Assembly: GCF_031628175.1 (NCBI RefSeq)
Contig: NZ_JAVLVT010000003.1
Location: 496,001-560,000, forward strand
Direction of reading: 5' to 3'
Source: Lipingzhangella_A rawalii
GTDB taxonomy: Bacteria > Actinomycetota > Actinomycetes > Streptosporangiales > Streptosporangiaceae
Length of the DNA stretch: 64,000 nt
The position numbers and the translations under genes were made by a program. Below the pieces are notes generated by a model. The model was given only the letters and a program-made list of their open reading frames with translations, was not told the DNA's origin and made no database searches. Below, in pieces: positions 1 to 7,259 of this stretch; within the stretch, counting starts at the first letter, position 1; each line of letters begins with the position of its first letter.

Positions 1-86
1 TGGAGAAGGTCTCGCGTAATGCGCCGTGCCCGTGCGGCTCGGGGAAGAAGTACAAGCGCTGCCACGGGGCCCCGACGTCGAGCTGA
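1..86 (+). CDS. secA: SecA preprotein translocase ATPase, C-terminal end (partial)
   Basis: Only the last 27 codons are in the window, in the frame starting at base 3 and ending with TGA at 84-86. The peptide carries the SecA C-terminal zinc-binding signature, CPCGSGKKYKRCHG, with three Cys and one His; in SecA this tail binds SecB and phospholipid. SecA is the motor ATPase of the Sec export pathway. An 11-bp hairpin follows 24 bases after the stop. The match is short but the motif is very specific. Confidence 0.9.
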   Translation, partial: EKVSRNAPCPCGSGKKYKRCHGAPTSS

Positions 87-109
87 GCCCCGTGCGTACG
101 GCTACTGGC

Positions 110-135
110 GGGGGCGTGGCTCAGGCCACGCCCCC
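110..135. terminator. Bidirectional hairpin between secA and the GntR gene
   Basis: A perfect 11-bp stem (GGGGGCGTGGC / GCCACGCCCCC) with a 4-base TCAG loop lies between two convergent genes. There is no U-tract, as is common in high-GC actinobacteria. It probably ends transcription from both sides. Confidence 0.75.
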
Positions 136-918
136 TCAGTCTGGGTGCGGAGCAACACGTGGGTCCAGGCGGGATCGGAGCTGGTAGCGGTCGGCCCGAT
201 AGGTGGAGGCGGCCAGCTCGACGCAGGTGCCGTTGGCGAACGAACGGCGCCGCAACAGCAGGACCGGACTGTTCGGGGCGAGCCCCAGCAGCCGGGTGTC
301 GTTGGCGTCACACACCCCGGCTTCGATCACCTGCTCTCCGGAGTCCAGAATGAGCCCGTACTCCTCCTCCAACAGTTGGTAGAGGGAGCGTCCCGCCAGA
401 CTGCGGTGTTCCAAGCCCGGAGCGAGGTCCACGGGTACATGGCTGCGTTCGATCGCCATCGGCTCGCCGTCCGCGGTGCGGAGCCGTTCGATGGAGTGCA
501 CCGGACTTCCGGTGTCGATTCCGAGCATGCGTGCCAGGCTGGCCCTGGCCGGTGTCACCCCGCGCACCAGGTCCTCGGCGCCGGGCACGAATCCCCGGTT
601 GCGCATGTCCTCGGTGAACGAGGTGAGTCGCAGCGGCATCTCGATCTTGGGGCGCGCGACGAAGGTTCCCTTTCCGGGAACCCGGTAGACCCGCCCTTCG
701 CTGACCAGGGAATCGATGGTCTGGCGGACGGTCATCCGCGACAGCCCGTAGCGGATCCCCAGTTCCCGTTCGGAGGGCAGGGCGGTGTCCGGGGGTGGTG
801 CCCCGGTCGTGTCGGTGTTCGTGGGGTCACGTTCTGCTCCGCCGTCCATCCATTCCATGAGGATGTCGCGGAGCTGTAGGTACTTGGGCACGGGGGTGTT
901 CGGGTCGATTTCCAGCAC
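136..918 (-). CDS. GntR-family (HutC/DasR-type) transcriptional regulator
   Basis: A 260-residue protein with an N-terminal winged helix (residues about 10-85: LPSERELG, SRMTVRQTIDSL, GKGTFV) and a C-terminal UTRA ligand-binding domain from about residue 100. This is the HutC/YvoA/DasR architecture, whose members sense phosphorylated amino sugars or similar metabolites. The GTG start at 918 has a GGAG 7 bases upstream. The gene is divergent from an SIS-domain sugar-phosphate gene followed by a HAD phosphatase and HPr, so it probably controls that set and itself through the palindrome at 955-976. It is DasR-like, but I cannot say whether it is the orthologue. Confidence 0.88.
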   Translation of the reverse strand: MLEIDPNTPVPKYLQLRDILMEWMDGGAERDPTNTDTTGAPPPDTALPSERELGIRYGLSRMTVRQTIDSLVSEGRVYRVPGKGTFVARPKIEMPLRLTSFTEDMRNRGFVPGAEDLVRGVTPARASLARMLGIDTGSPVHSIERLRTADGEPMAIERSHVPVDLAPGLEHRSLAGRSLYQLLEEEYGLILDSGEQVIEAGVCDANDTRLLGLAPNSPVLLLRRRSFANGTCVELAASTYRADRYQLRSRLDPRVAPHPD

Positions 919-954
919 GGTGCACTCCGGGGTGCGAATCAGTGTTCGACATAT

Positions 955-976
955 TGGTATAGTCCGGACTAGACCA
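955..976. promoter_or_regulatory. Probable GntR operator (DasR/YvoA-like palindrome)
   Basis: An inverted repeat with arms TGGTATAGTCC and GGACTAGACCA, one mismatch over 22 bases, lies in the divergent intergenic region. The outer ends match the TGGTnTAGACCA core bound by DasR/YvoA proteins, with extra central bases. It is placed to control both the regulator and the downstream cluster. The assignment is by position and resemblance. Confidence 0.6.
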
Positions 977-1036
977 CCTCAGGGCACGTGATATCCGGGA
1001 CGTGCCGTTGTGACGGCCGAAGGAGTGACCTCCAGG

Positions 1037-2089
1037 ATGGCACCGAACAGTCACGGCTCCAGCACCATGGACGCCGAGATCGCCGAACAGCCCACGGCGC
1101 TGGACCGTACGCTGACGAGTCTGCTGCCGCAGATTCCCGAGATCGCGGCCCTGGCAGGTGAGACGCGCCAGGTCCTGTTCGTGGCCCGTGGGTCCTCGGA
1201 CAACGCCGCTGTCTACGGCAGTTACCTCATCCAGGCGCATGCCGGCCGGCTGGCAACCCTGGCCTCACCGTCCATCGCCACGGCCTACGGCGCCAAGGTG
1301 GACCTCTCTGGGGTACTCGCTGTGGGCCTGTCCCAGTCCGGCCAAACCGAGGAGATCGTGGACACCATGCGGTGGGCCACATCCTGTGGCGCACGCACTC
1401 TGGCCGTGACGAACGGGCCCGGTTCGGCGCTGACCCAGGTGGCTGACGTGTCCCTGGTGACACAGGCCGGAACCGAGAAGGCCGTTCCGGCGACGAAGAC
1501 CTACACCACGCAGCTCGCCGCCTTGGCCGTGCTCGCCTTGGGGCTGGGGGCCGATCTGCGCTCGGAGGAGTTGCGGGCGGTGCCCGAGGCGGTCTCGGCC
1601 CAGGTGGAGAACCCCGACCCGCGACTGGACGAGATCACCGAGTCCCTCGTCGGTAAGCCGGGCGTCGTGGTCTCCGGTCGGGGCATGGCCTTCTCCACGG
1701 CCCTGGAGGCGGCACTCAAGCTCAAGGAAGCCTGCTACCTGCACGCGATGGGACTCTCCTACGCCGACCTCCTGCACGGCCCGATCGCTGTGGTGGACGA
1801 GCAGACGCCCGCGATCCTGGTCGCCGCCAATGACGGTCCGACCCTCTCCGGAACGGCCGCACTGGCGCGGCGGGTCACGGATGCGGGAGCGGCCGCCTAC
1901 GGCATTGGTGGGGGATCCTCCCTGGCTGCGGAGTGCAATGCGGCGGTTTCCGGGCCCGAGCTTCCGGAGTGGCTCGCTCCGCTCGGCCTGATCGTTCCGG
2001 CGCAGATCCTCACCGAGCGGCTCGCACGCCGCCTCGGCTATGACCCGGACGCCCCACGCGGACTCGGTAAGGTCACCCAGACCGGATAG
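1037..2089 (+). CDS. SIS-domain sugar isomerase/deaminase (NagB-II / AgaS-like)
   Basis: A 350-residue protein made of two SIS domains, resembling the isomerase half of glucosamine-6-phosphate synthase without the glutaminase domain. The sugar-phosphate-binding segments ARGSSDNAA and SQSGQTEE lie in the first half, and a second set (SGRGMAFSTALEAALKLKE) in the second. Such proteins are usually glucosamine-6-phosphate deaminases (NagB-II) or related amino-sugar-phosphate isomerases. The ATG at 1037 is preceded by AGGAG; an in-frame GTG at 1010 and ATG at 1067 are alternatives. It leads a likely unit with the HAD and HPr genes behind a DasR-type operator, suggesting amino-sugar catabolism linked to PTS signalling. 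Confidence 0.82.
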   Translation: MAPNSHGSSTMDAEIAEQPTALDRTLTSLLPQIPEIAALAGETRQVLFVARGSSDNAAVYGSYLIQAHAGRLATLASPSIATAYGAKVDLSGVLAVGLSQSGQTEEIVDTMRWATSCGARTLAVTNGPGSALTQVADVSLVTQAGTEKAVPATKTYTTQLAALAVLALGLGADLRSEELRAVPEAVSAQVENPDPRLDEITESLVGKPGVVVSGRGMAFSTALEAALKLKEACYLHAMGLSYADLLHGPIAVVDEQTPAILVAANDGPTLSGTAALARRVTDAGAAAYGIGGGSSLAAECNAAVSGPELPEWLAPLGLIVPAQILTERLARRLGYDPDAPRGLGKVTQTG

Positions 2090-2176
2090 CGCGCCCGACG
2101 TCTCGGGTGGGGGTCTCGGTTCGCCGGTCCCCATCCCGGTCGGGGCAGGTGCGGCCACATCGGCGAGGATGGAGCC

Positions 2177-2827
2177 ATGGACGCTGCCGACGCTGTGCTG
2201 TTCGACCTGGACGGCACCCTGGTGAACACGGAGCCCCGCAACCGGGCGGTCTGGACGCGCTACCTCGCCGAACTGGGAATCCCCCCGGACGGGATCCTCG
2301 ACGAGCTGATGGGGCGACGTGGCGCCGACGTGTTCGCTGAGCGACCGGAACTCAGCAGGGGGCGAACCCTGGACGAGGTACGGGCCCGGTTGGCCGACCT
2401 GCACGCCCAGCCCGACCTCCCACCCGTCACCCTGCTGCCCACCTCCATAGACTTCCTGCGCACCGTACACGCCTCGGGTGTCCCGGTCGGGGTGGTGACC
2501 TCGGCCACCCGGCAGGGTGCGGATGCCATGCTGGACTGGCTGGGGGTACGGGACCTGCTGTCCGGGCTCGTGACCGGGGGAGACGTCACTGTGGGTAAGC
2601 CGGATCCCCAGGGATACCTGTACGGGGCACGGACACTGGGAGTGTCACCGCGGCGGACCCTGGCCGTTGAGGACAGTCCCGCCGGAGTGGCCGCAGCCCG
2701 GGCAGCCGGCATGACCTGCGTCGCGGTCACAACGACACACGCGCGGGAGGAGCTGGGCGCCGCGGACCGCGTGGTCGCTGCGCTGGACGAGATTGACTGG
2801 CCCCCACCCGGTCATGGAGGGGGATGA
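2177..2827 (+). CDS. HAD-superfamily hydrolase (sugar-phosphate phosphatase/phosphomutase type)
   Basis: A 216-residue HAD subfamily IA protein. Motif I is FDLDGTL, with nucleophile D10 and acid/base D12. Motif II is VTSAT, the motif III lysine is in VGKPDPQGYL, and motif IV is AVEDSPAG. The alpha-helical cap sits between motifs I and II, as in beta-phosphoglucomutase and 2-deoxyglucose-6-phosphatase. It lies 87 bases after the SIS gene and ends one base before the HPr start, so it is probably cotranscribed. A sugar-phosphate substrate is inferred from context. Confidence 0.82.
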   Translation: MDAADAVLFDLDGTLVNTEPRNRAVWTRYLAELGIPPDGILDELMGRRGADVFAERPELSRGRTLDEVRARLADLHAQPDLPPVTLLPTSIDFLRTVHASGVPVGVVTSATRQGADAMLDWLGVRDLLSGLVTGGDVTVGKPDPQGYLYGARTLGVSPRRTLAVEDSPAGVAAARAAGMTCVAVTTTHAREELGAADRVVAALDEIDWPPPGHGGG

Positions 2828-2828
2828 G

Positions 2829-3089
2829 ATGCACCGCCGGGTCACCGTCACATCCGGTGCCGGTCTGCACGCACGCACCGCCGCCCGCCTCGTGGAGGTG
2901 GCGACCCAGGCTGCCGAGGACGTCACGGTGACCAAGGTGAGTACCGGCCGATCGGTGTCCGCCCGCAGTATGCTCAGTGTGCTGACGCTGGACGTGCACT
3001 GTGGCGAGGAGATCCTGCTCGAGGTTGGTTCCACGGACGGTGCGCCGCTGTTGGACCGGCTGGCTGCCGCTGTCCAGGAGGATGGCTGA
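2829..3089 (+). CDS. HPr-family phosphocarrier protein
   Basis: An 86-residue protein with the HPr fold signature. The active-site motif GLHARTAA has the phosphorylatable histidine at residue 14, and Ser47 in ARSMLSV corresponds to the Ser46 regulatory site. HPr relays phosphate from enzyme I to EIIA in the PEP-dependent sugar PTS. The ATG at 2829 is chosen because GGAGGGGG lies directly upstream at 2817-2823 and an ATG start leaves one base between it and the HAD stop. The gene sits with amino-sugar genes rather than with enzyme I, so it may serve an amino-sugar PTS. Confidence 0.88.
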   Translation: MHRRVTVTSGAGLHARTAARLVEVATQAAEDVTVTKVSTGRSVSARSMLSVLTLDVHCGEEILLEVGSTDGAPLLDRLAAAVQEDG

Positions 3090-3220
3090 GCGGCGCCGCT
3101 GGCGAGGATGCCGCGGGAGGGACGTGTCCCAGGGCCGTGGATCCTGGGCGACCAACCCCTGGGGTGAGTGTCGGGCTCCTGCTAGCCTCCAGGCGAGTCG
3201 ATCCCCGGGAGGCGCGGCCA

Positions 3221-3853
3221 ATGAGTTACCACGGCAGTCGTCCGGGCTACGGTGGCCCGCCCTCGGGGGGCCAGCCGGGCTGGGGCACGGGAGGTGCAGC
3301 GACCCCACCGGGCGCTGCGTGGTACGGAGCGGCCGCTTCAGCCGGCCCGCCGGGTCCGGTCCAGGCGGCGCGGATACTGCTGTGGGTGCAGGGTGGCCTC
3401 GCACTGGCCTGTGTGGCCGCGCTTCTGTTCATGGCCGCGGTCGTCCTGTTCGTCACCTTCGTTGCGGGAGCCGTGCTCGGCACCGTGTTCCGGGCAAGTT
3501 CGGATCCGGGCCAGGAGCTTCCCGACGGTGTTCCGGAACTCCTGTCACAGCTGGTGCTCTACCTCGGTGTGGGCTTGGGGACACTGCTCGTCGTGTTGGT
3601 GGCCTACAACGTCTGTGTTGCGATCCTCACCTTCATCCACGCGGCGCGGTTCTCCCAACGGCGGAGTTCGCTACGCGTCTGGGTTCTGGCCGTGCAGGCC
3701 CTACTGGGGGGAGTCACGGTGACGGTCGCCCTGGGTCTCCAGTTCATGCTCGGCGATACCTGGGGGGCGTGGGCCGCACTTTTCGCGGTCGTGCACTGGA
3801 CAACCTTCGGTCTGTTGCTGACCGGGGCGGCACGCAGCTACTTCCACAACTGA
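3221..3853 (+). CDS. Small multi-pass membrane protein, Gly/Pro-rich N-terminus
   Basis: A 210-residue protein. Residues 1-48 are rich in Gly, Pro, Ala and Tyr (cytosolic, low complexity). Four hydrophobic segments follow, at about 50-85, 105-128, 148-170 and 178-200. The ATG at 3221 has GGGAGG at 3208-3213. I do not recognise a characterised family; this layout is common among uncharacterised actinobacterial membrane proteins. A TAGCCT hexamer at 3183-3188 could be its -10 element, which would make it a unit separate from the HPr gene. Confidence 0.7.
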   Translation: MSYHGSRPGYGGPPSGGQPGWGTGGAATPPGAAWYGAAASAGPPGPVQAARILLWVQGGLALACVAALLFMAAVVLFVTFVAGAVLGTVFRASSDPGQELPDGVPELLSQLVLYLGVGLGTLLVVLVAYNVCVAILTFIHAARFSQRRSSLRVWVLAVQALLGGVTVTVALGLQFMLGDTWGAWAALFAVVHWTTFGLLLTGAARSYFHN

Positions 3854-3969
3854 CACCGATCCACCGCCTGGGGTCGCCACGGCGCAGAATGCCGGTTCTG
3901 CGGGCGTGAGGGGGAGGTCCTGGCCGCCTGTGTTTCCCCGGTTCCCGGCACCACGCGGGTAAGGCGCGC

Positions 3970-4008
3970 GGGGTCGATGGGGCCGGTGCTGGCCGTCCCA
4001 TCGACCCC
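3970..4008. terminator. Convergent hairpin terminator
   Basis: A 12-bp perfect stem (GGGGTCGATGGG / CCCATCGACCCC) encloses a 15-base loop that can itself pair (GCC/GGC). It lies between the converging membrane-protein and AztD-like genes. Confidence 0.65.
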
Positions 4009-4058
4009 GTCGCAGGGGTCAGCGCCGCGGCCCGTGGTGCGGCGGCTCGCACCGTGGA

Positions 4059-5474
4059 TCAGTGGTCGTGGTCATGATCATCGTCGTGATCGTGATCGTG
4101 ATCGTGATCGTGATCGTGATCGTGATCGTGATCGTGCTCATGATCATGGTCATCGTCGTGGTCGTCGTGCCCCGCGCCGGAGTGTCCCCCGAGGGGCTCC
4201 AGCCCCACGACCGCGAGATCTCCTGGGGTGAGGTCCAGGGCGAGATTGCGGGTGCGGTCGAAGCCGTCTCGCCCCGCCTCGGCTTCCACGAGTTCACCGG
4301 TGAAGGGATTGGTGACGTAGACGTGGCTCTCCCCGGGCGCGATCGCGGCGCTGCCGGCATCCAGGTCTGCGGGGATCTCGTCGGTAACCTCGGTGGAGCC
4401 GGTGAGCTCGGCCTGGTCCGGGTCGACGCCGTGCAGCGTTCCGTCCCGTGTCAGCACCAGTCCCTGTTCCCAGTAGGGGTCCCAGGCCAGGGCGGCCGCC
4501 TCGTCCGGAAGGTCGATCGTGGCGATGTCCTGTTCCTGCGGATCGACCACAGCGATGGCGGAGTCCCCGTACTGTCCGAGCGCGGGACCGGCAGTGTGTG
4601 TGGGACCGACCAGCTCCGTGATTGTCGACTCCGCATCGGGGGCGGGGCGATGGTCGAGTTGGTCGTCGTCGTGTCCGTGGACGAGCAGTGCGCCGTCCGT
4701 GCAGCCGACCATGACGCCCGGCCCGTCCTCGGTTGCCAGGGTGGTGGCGTTCTGGGGTGCGGGGCAGGGGATGGCATCCGTCAGCTCCTCGCCGTCGGTG
4801 TCCACGACGCTGACCTCGTCGTCATAGCCGAGCACCAGGTGCTCCTCCAGGGGGGCGGCGGTCTCGGGGGTGCCTGGGGGATCGACGAGAGTGTGGTCGG
4901 GGAACTCGTCTGGAACCTCGCCGTCCATGGTGAGGTGGGCAGCGACGGGGTCACCGTCCGGGTCCGCTCCGAATGCGGTGGCGTACCCGGCACCGGTCAC
5001 CGCCGCCGTGTCGGCCGCGATGTCGAGCGTTCCGGACACCAGCTCCGGGGCCTCGTTCTCGGGATCGAAGTGCTCACCGTGTGCGACCCAGCGGATCCCG
5101 GTGTCCAGCATCCCGACCTCGTCTCCGGCCAGCAGCACGGTTGACCCGACGTCGTCGGTGGCGGTGAGGTCGATTGGCTCCCCGGAGTCGACCGTGAGGG
5201 TGTCGATGTCATCCCCGCTGAGGACGTCCACCACGGTGATCTCTGCCGACTCTGCGTCGGCGATAACGAGTCGTGGGCGCGGTGAGGCGTGGGACTCCGC
5301 CTCCCGCGGCTCCCAGTCCGACTCGATCGTGGGCGGCGATTGGGTCGCGTCGTTGTCGCCTCCGTCGCCCCCGTCGGCGTCGGAGCCGGCACAGGCGCTG
5401 AGCAGGAGAACGACCGGGGACGCGGCCGCCGCCGCGCGCAGCACACCGATGTCCTTAATGAAAACCATTTTCAT
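4059..5474 (-). CDS. Zinc-regulated beta-propeller lipoprotein, AztD-like metallochaperone
   Basis: A 471-residue exported protein. From the ATG at 5474 it has a signal sequence ending in lipobox LSAC (Cys28), then a very acidic domain of repeated WD-like strands (VIADAESAEITVVDVLSG and similar), typical of a beta-propeller. The C-terminal tail of about 40 residues is almost only Asp and His. AztD proteins are periplasmic zinc chaperones feeding the AztABC importer; propeller, His tail and zinc control fit that family. A palindrome matching actinobacterial Zur boxes covers the start codon, and a TATGAT -10 lies 6 bases upstream of it, so the mRNA is probably leaderless. No AztABC genes are in the window. 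A longer reading from 5543 lacks support. Confidence 0.68.
   Translation of the reverse strand: MKMVFIKDIGVLRAAAAASPVVLLLSACAGSDADGGDGGDNDATQSPPTIESDWEPREAESHASPRPRLVIADAESAEITVVDVLSGDDIDTLTVDSGEPIDLTATDDVGSTVLLAGDEVGMLDTGIRWVAHGEHFDPENEAPELVSGTLDIAADTAAVTGAGYATAFGADPDGDPVAAHLTMDGEVPDEFPDHTLVDPPGTPETAAPLEEHLVLGYDDEVSVVDTDGEELTDAIPCPAPQNATTLATEDGPGVMVGCTDGALLVHGHDDDQLDHRPAPDAESTITELVGPTHTAGPALGQYGDSAIAVVDPQEQDIATIDLPDEAAALAWDPYWEQGLVLTRDGTLHGVDPDQAELTGSTEVTDEIPADLDAGSAAIAPGESHVYVTNPFTGELVEAEAGRDGFDRTRNLALDLTPGDLAVVGLEPLGGHSGAGHDDHDDDHDHEHDHDHDHDHDHDHDHDHDDDHDHDH
4086..4133 (-). repeat. Hexanucleotide tract (GTGATC)x8 encoding Asp-His repeats
   Basis: Eight perfect tandem GTGATC units (+ strand) fall inside the 3' end of the AztD-like gene and encode Asp-His dipeptides, extended on both sides by imperfect copies. 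The repeat unit is a multiple of three, so slippage would change tail length without a frameshift. Confidence 0.9.
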
Positions 5475-5486
5475 TGTTCTATCATA
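5458..5486 (-). promoter_or_regulatory. Zur-type operator overlapping start codon, with -10 element
   Basis: The palindrome ATGAAAA-TGG-TTTTCAT (5474 down to 5458) has perfect 7-base arms and matches the TGAAAATnnTTTTCA class of actinobacterial Zur boxes. Its first three bases are the start codon of the AztD-like gene. TATGAT on the same strand (5486-5481) is 6 bases upstream of the ATG, placing transcription start at or next to the start codon. Zinc-bound Zur there would block transcription initiation. Confidence 0.7.
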
Positions 5487-5590
5487 TCTTGGCGGTACAT
5501 GTCCCCCCGCCGGTTGTTCGTGGGGTTCGGGTACCGGTACCAAGGGAACGACTGGTGTCCCCGTCGGAGCGACAGGCAGGAGCCGAAACC

Positions 5591-6253
5591 ATGGACAACC
5601 CCCGCCGCGGCGTCATCGTCGACTGGGCCGGCGTCCTCACCAGTCCCCTCGCGAGCACGATCGAGGCGTGGATCCGCGCCGAAGGGATCGACGCCGAGCA
5701 CTACTACTCGGTGATGCGCGCCTGGGCGGGCGATGCCTACCGCGGACACACCCCGGATGAGAATCCGATCCGTGCCCTCGAACGCGGGGAGCTCGCTCCG
5801 GAGCGTTTCGAGCGCGAACTCGCCGGGGCGCTACGCCGCACAGACGGATCGGCGGTGAACGCTGACGGCCTGCTGCACCGCATGTTCGCCGGCTTCCAAC
5901 CGGCGCCGCAGATGTACGCGTTGCTGCGCGAGGTGCGCGCCCAGGGGCTGCGCACCTGCCTGCTGTCGAACTCGTGGGGCAACAGCTACCCACGCGCCGA
6001 GCTCGCCTCCGTCTTCGACGCCCTGGTGATCTCCGGAGAGGTCGGTATGCGCAAGCCCGAGGTCGGGATCTTCGAGCACGCCCTTGCCGAGATCGGGCTT
6101 GCCCCGCAGGAGTGTGTGTTCATCGACGACATGCGCCCCAACACCGAGGCGGCACAGAGCCTGGGTATGCCGGCGATCCTGCACCGGGACCCGGACACGA
6201 CGCGCCGGGAGCTGCACGAGACACACCGCCTCGCTCTGGCTCCCACCGCATGA
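5591..6253 (+). CDS. HAD-like hydrolase with variant motif I
   Basis: A 220-residue HAD subfamily IA protein. Motif I reads VDWAGVLTS: the nucleophile Asp11 is present but the usual second Asp (residue 13) is Ala, as in the DFGGVL-type motif of epoxide-hydrolase N-terminal phosphatase-like proteins. Motif II is LLSNSW, the motif III lysine is in MRKPEVGIF, and motif IV is FIDD. The ATG at 5591 has AGGAG at 5578-5582. It is divergent from the zinc lipoprotein. Substrate unknown; loss of the second Asp may reduce or redirect phosphatase activity. Confidence 0.78.
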   Translation: MDNPRRGVIVDWAGVLTSPLASTIEAWIRAEGIDAEHYYSVMRAWAGDAYRGHTPDENPIRALERGELAPERFERELAGALRRTDGSAVNADGLLHRMFAGFQPAPQMYALLREVRAQGLRTCLLSNSWGNSYPRAELASVFDALVISGEVGMRKPEVGIFEHALAEIGLAPQECVFIDDMRPNTEAAQSLGMPAILHRDPDTTRRELHETHRLALAPTA

Positions 6254-6301
6254 GAACGCCCTGCGCTGCACGGAGCCGTGAGCTTTGGCAGACTCGGGGC
6301 G

Positions 6302-6784
6302 ATGCGCGTATACCTTCCCAGTACCCTGCCCGCCCTCGGTGAGATCCTCGCCGAGGGCGGCCTGAACCACGTCGGAACATCGGCCTACGCGGTCACCCCC
6401 GCGCTGCGGCACGAGGTGGGGGATGACGCCGAGGAGTTGGCCTACGCCGCACTGTGTGCGGCGGCCGACGCGTCGGTAGACCTGGTGGCCGCGGATCCCC
6501 AGGCGCCACGCAGGCGGCTCGTGCTTGCGGCGGATGTGCATGACGACGCCGTTCGACCCGGTGCGCAGGATCCGGAGTCCCCATCCGACGCCACCGGGGA
6601 CCCGGCCGCGGTGACGGTCCACCAGGCGATTCCCCTGAAGCGGATCGTCTCCGGACACGTGGACGCCCCCGATGCGGACGTGATCGCCGCGGTCGAGCAT
6701 GCGACCACCACTGGGGAGCTGGAGGTGGTGCAGGACTACGAGTTGCTGTGGTACGCCACCCAGGAACTCGCCGAGCTCTCCTGA
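6302..6784 (+). CDS. DUF6912 family protein
   Basis: A 160-residue soluble protein opening with RVYLPSTLPAL and ending with a segment around ELLWYATQELAEL. Both ends match the actinobacterial DUF6912 family as I remember it. No catalytic motif is visible and the function is unknown. The ATG at 6302 is chosen because the family starts with this M-R-V-Y segment. It lies 48 bases after the HAD gene and may share its transcript. Confidence 0.7.
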   Translation: MRVYLPSTLPALGEILAEGGLNHVGTSAYAVTPALRHEVGDDAEELAYAALCAAADASVDLVAADPQAPRRRLVLAADVHDDAVRPGAQDPESPSDATGDPAAVTVHQAIPLKRIVSGHVDAPDADVIAAVEHATTTGELEVVQDYELLWYATQELAELS

Positions 6785-7259
6785 AAGCCCCGAACCAGGC
6801 GGGACCTGCGTATCCGCGAGCATCCGCGGATCCCAGCCAGCCGGCCCCAACGGTCACCCTCGGTTCCGCACCGCCCCCGAACACCGGCACCGGGACGATG
6901 TCCGGGACTGCGGGGGAGGTTCGGGCGCTGCACAGCGCTGGTGCGGCCATCGGTGGTGCCATCGACCGTGGCAGCGCGGATCGGTCGTGTCGAGTCCGAG
7001 CGTGGCACCAGGACACGGCGCCGTCGGGTGTGGATGCGGCTGTGCCCCGAACATCGGGGGTGGCGGCAGGGTGGGCCGGGGTGCCCCGTTGTCTGTGGGT
7101 CCGGCGCGGCCGGTGGGGATCCGGCGGGTTTCTGCGGTGGCCGTCAATCAATGCGGTACAGGTCGGACGTGACGGGTATGCCAACGGGGTAGTCGCGGTG
7201 CCGCAGCCACGAGCCCGGGCACCGCGCATCACTGCGATCCAGCTCAGGAGGCCCACATC
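6785..7259. other. Intergenic region upstream of pruA, no gene seen
   Basis: 475 bases without a convincing gene. Reading frames exist on both strands (for example 6854-7147 minus) but have Pro/Arg/Gly-rich composition typical of antisense frames in GC-rich DNA. AGGAGG at 7246-7251 is the pruA ribosome binding site. The pruA promoter must lie here, but I see no clear -35/-10 pair. Confidence 0.55.

Noticed and set aside
1265..2470. 401-codon minus-strand frame over the SIS and HAD genes
   Set aside because: Antisense shadow in GC-rich DNA. The plus-strand genes have complete motifs.
4062..5144. 360-codon plus-strand frame opposite the AztD-like gene
   Set aside because: Starts with a Val/Ile run that is the antisense of the Asp-His repeat; no ribosome binding site and no domain. 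The minus strand has signal peptide, lipobox and regulated promoter.
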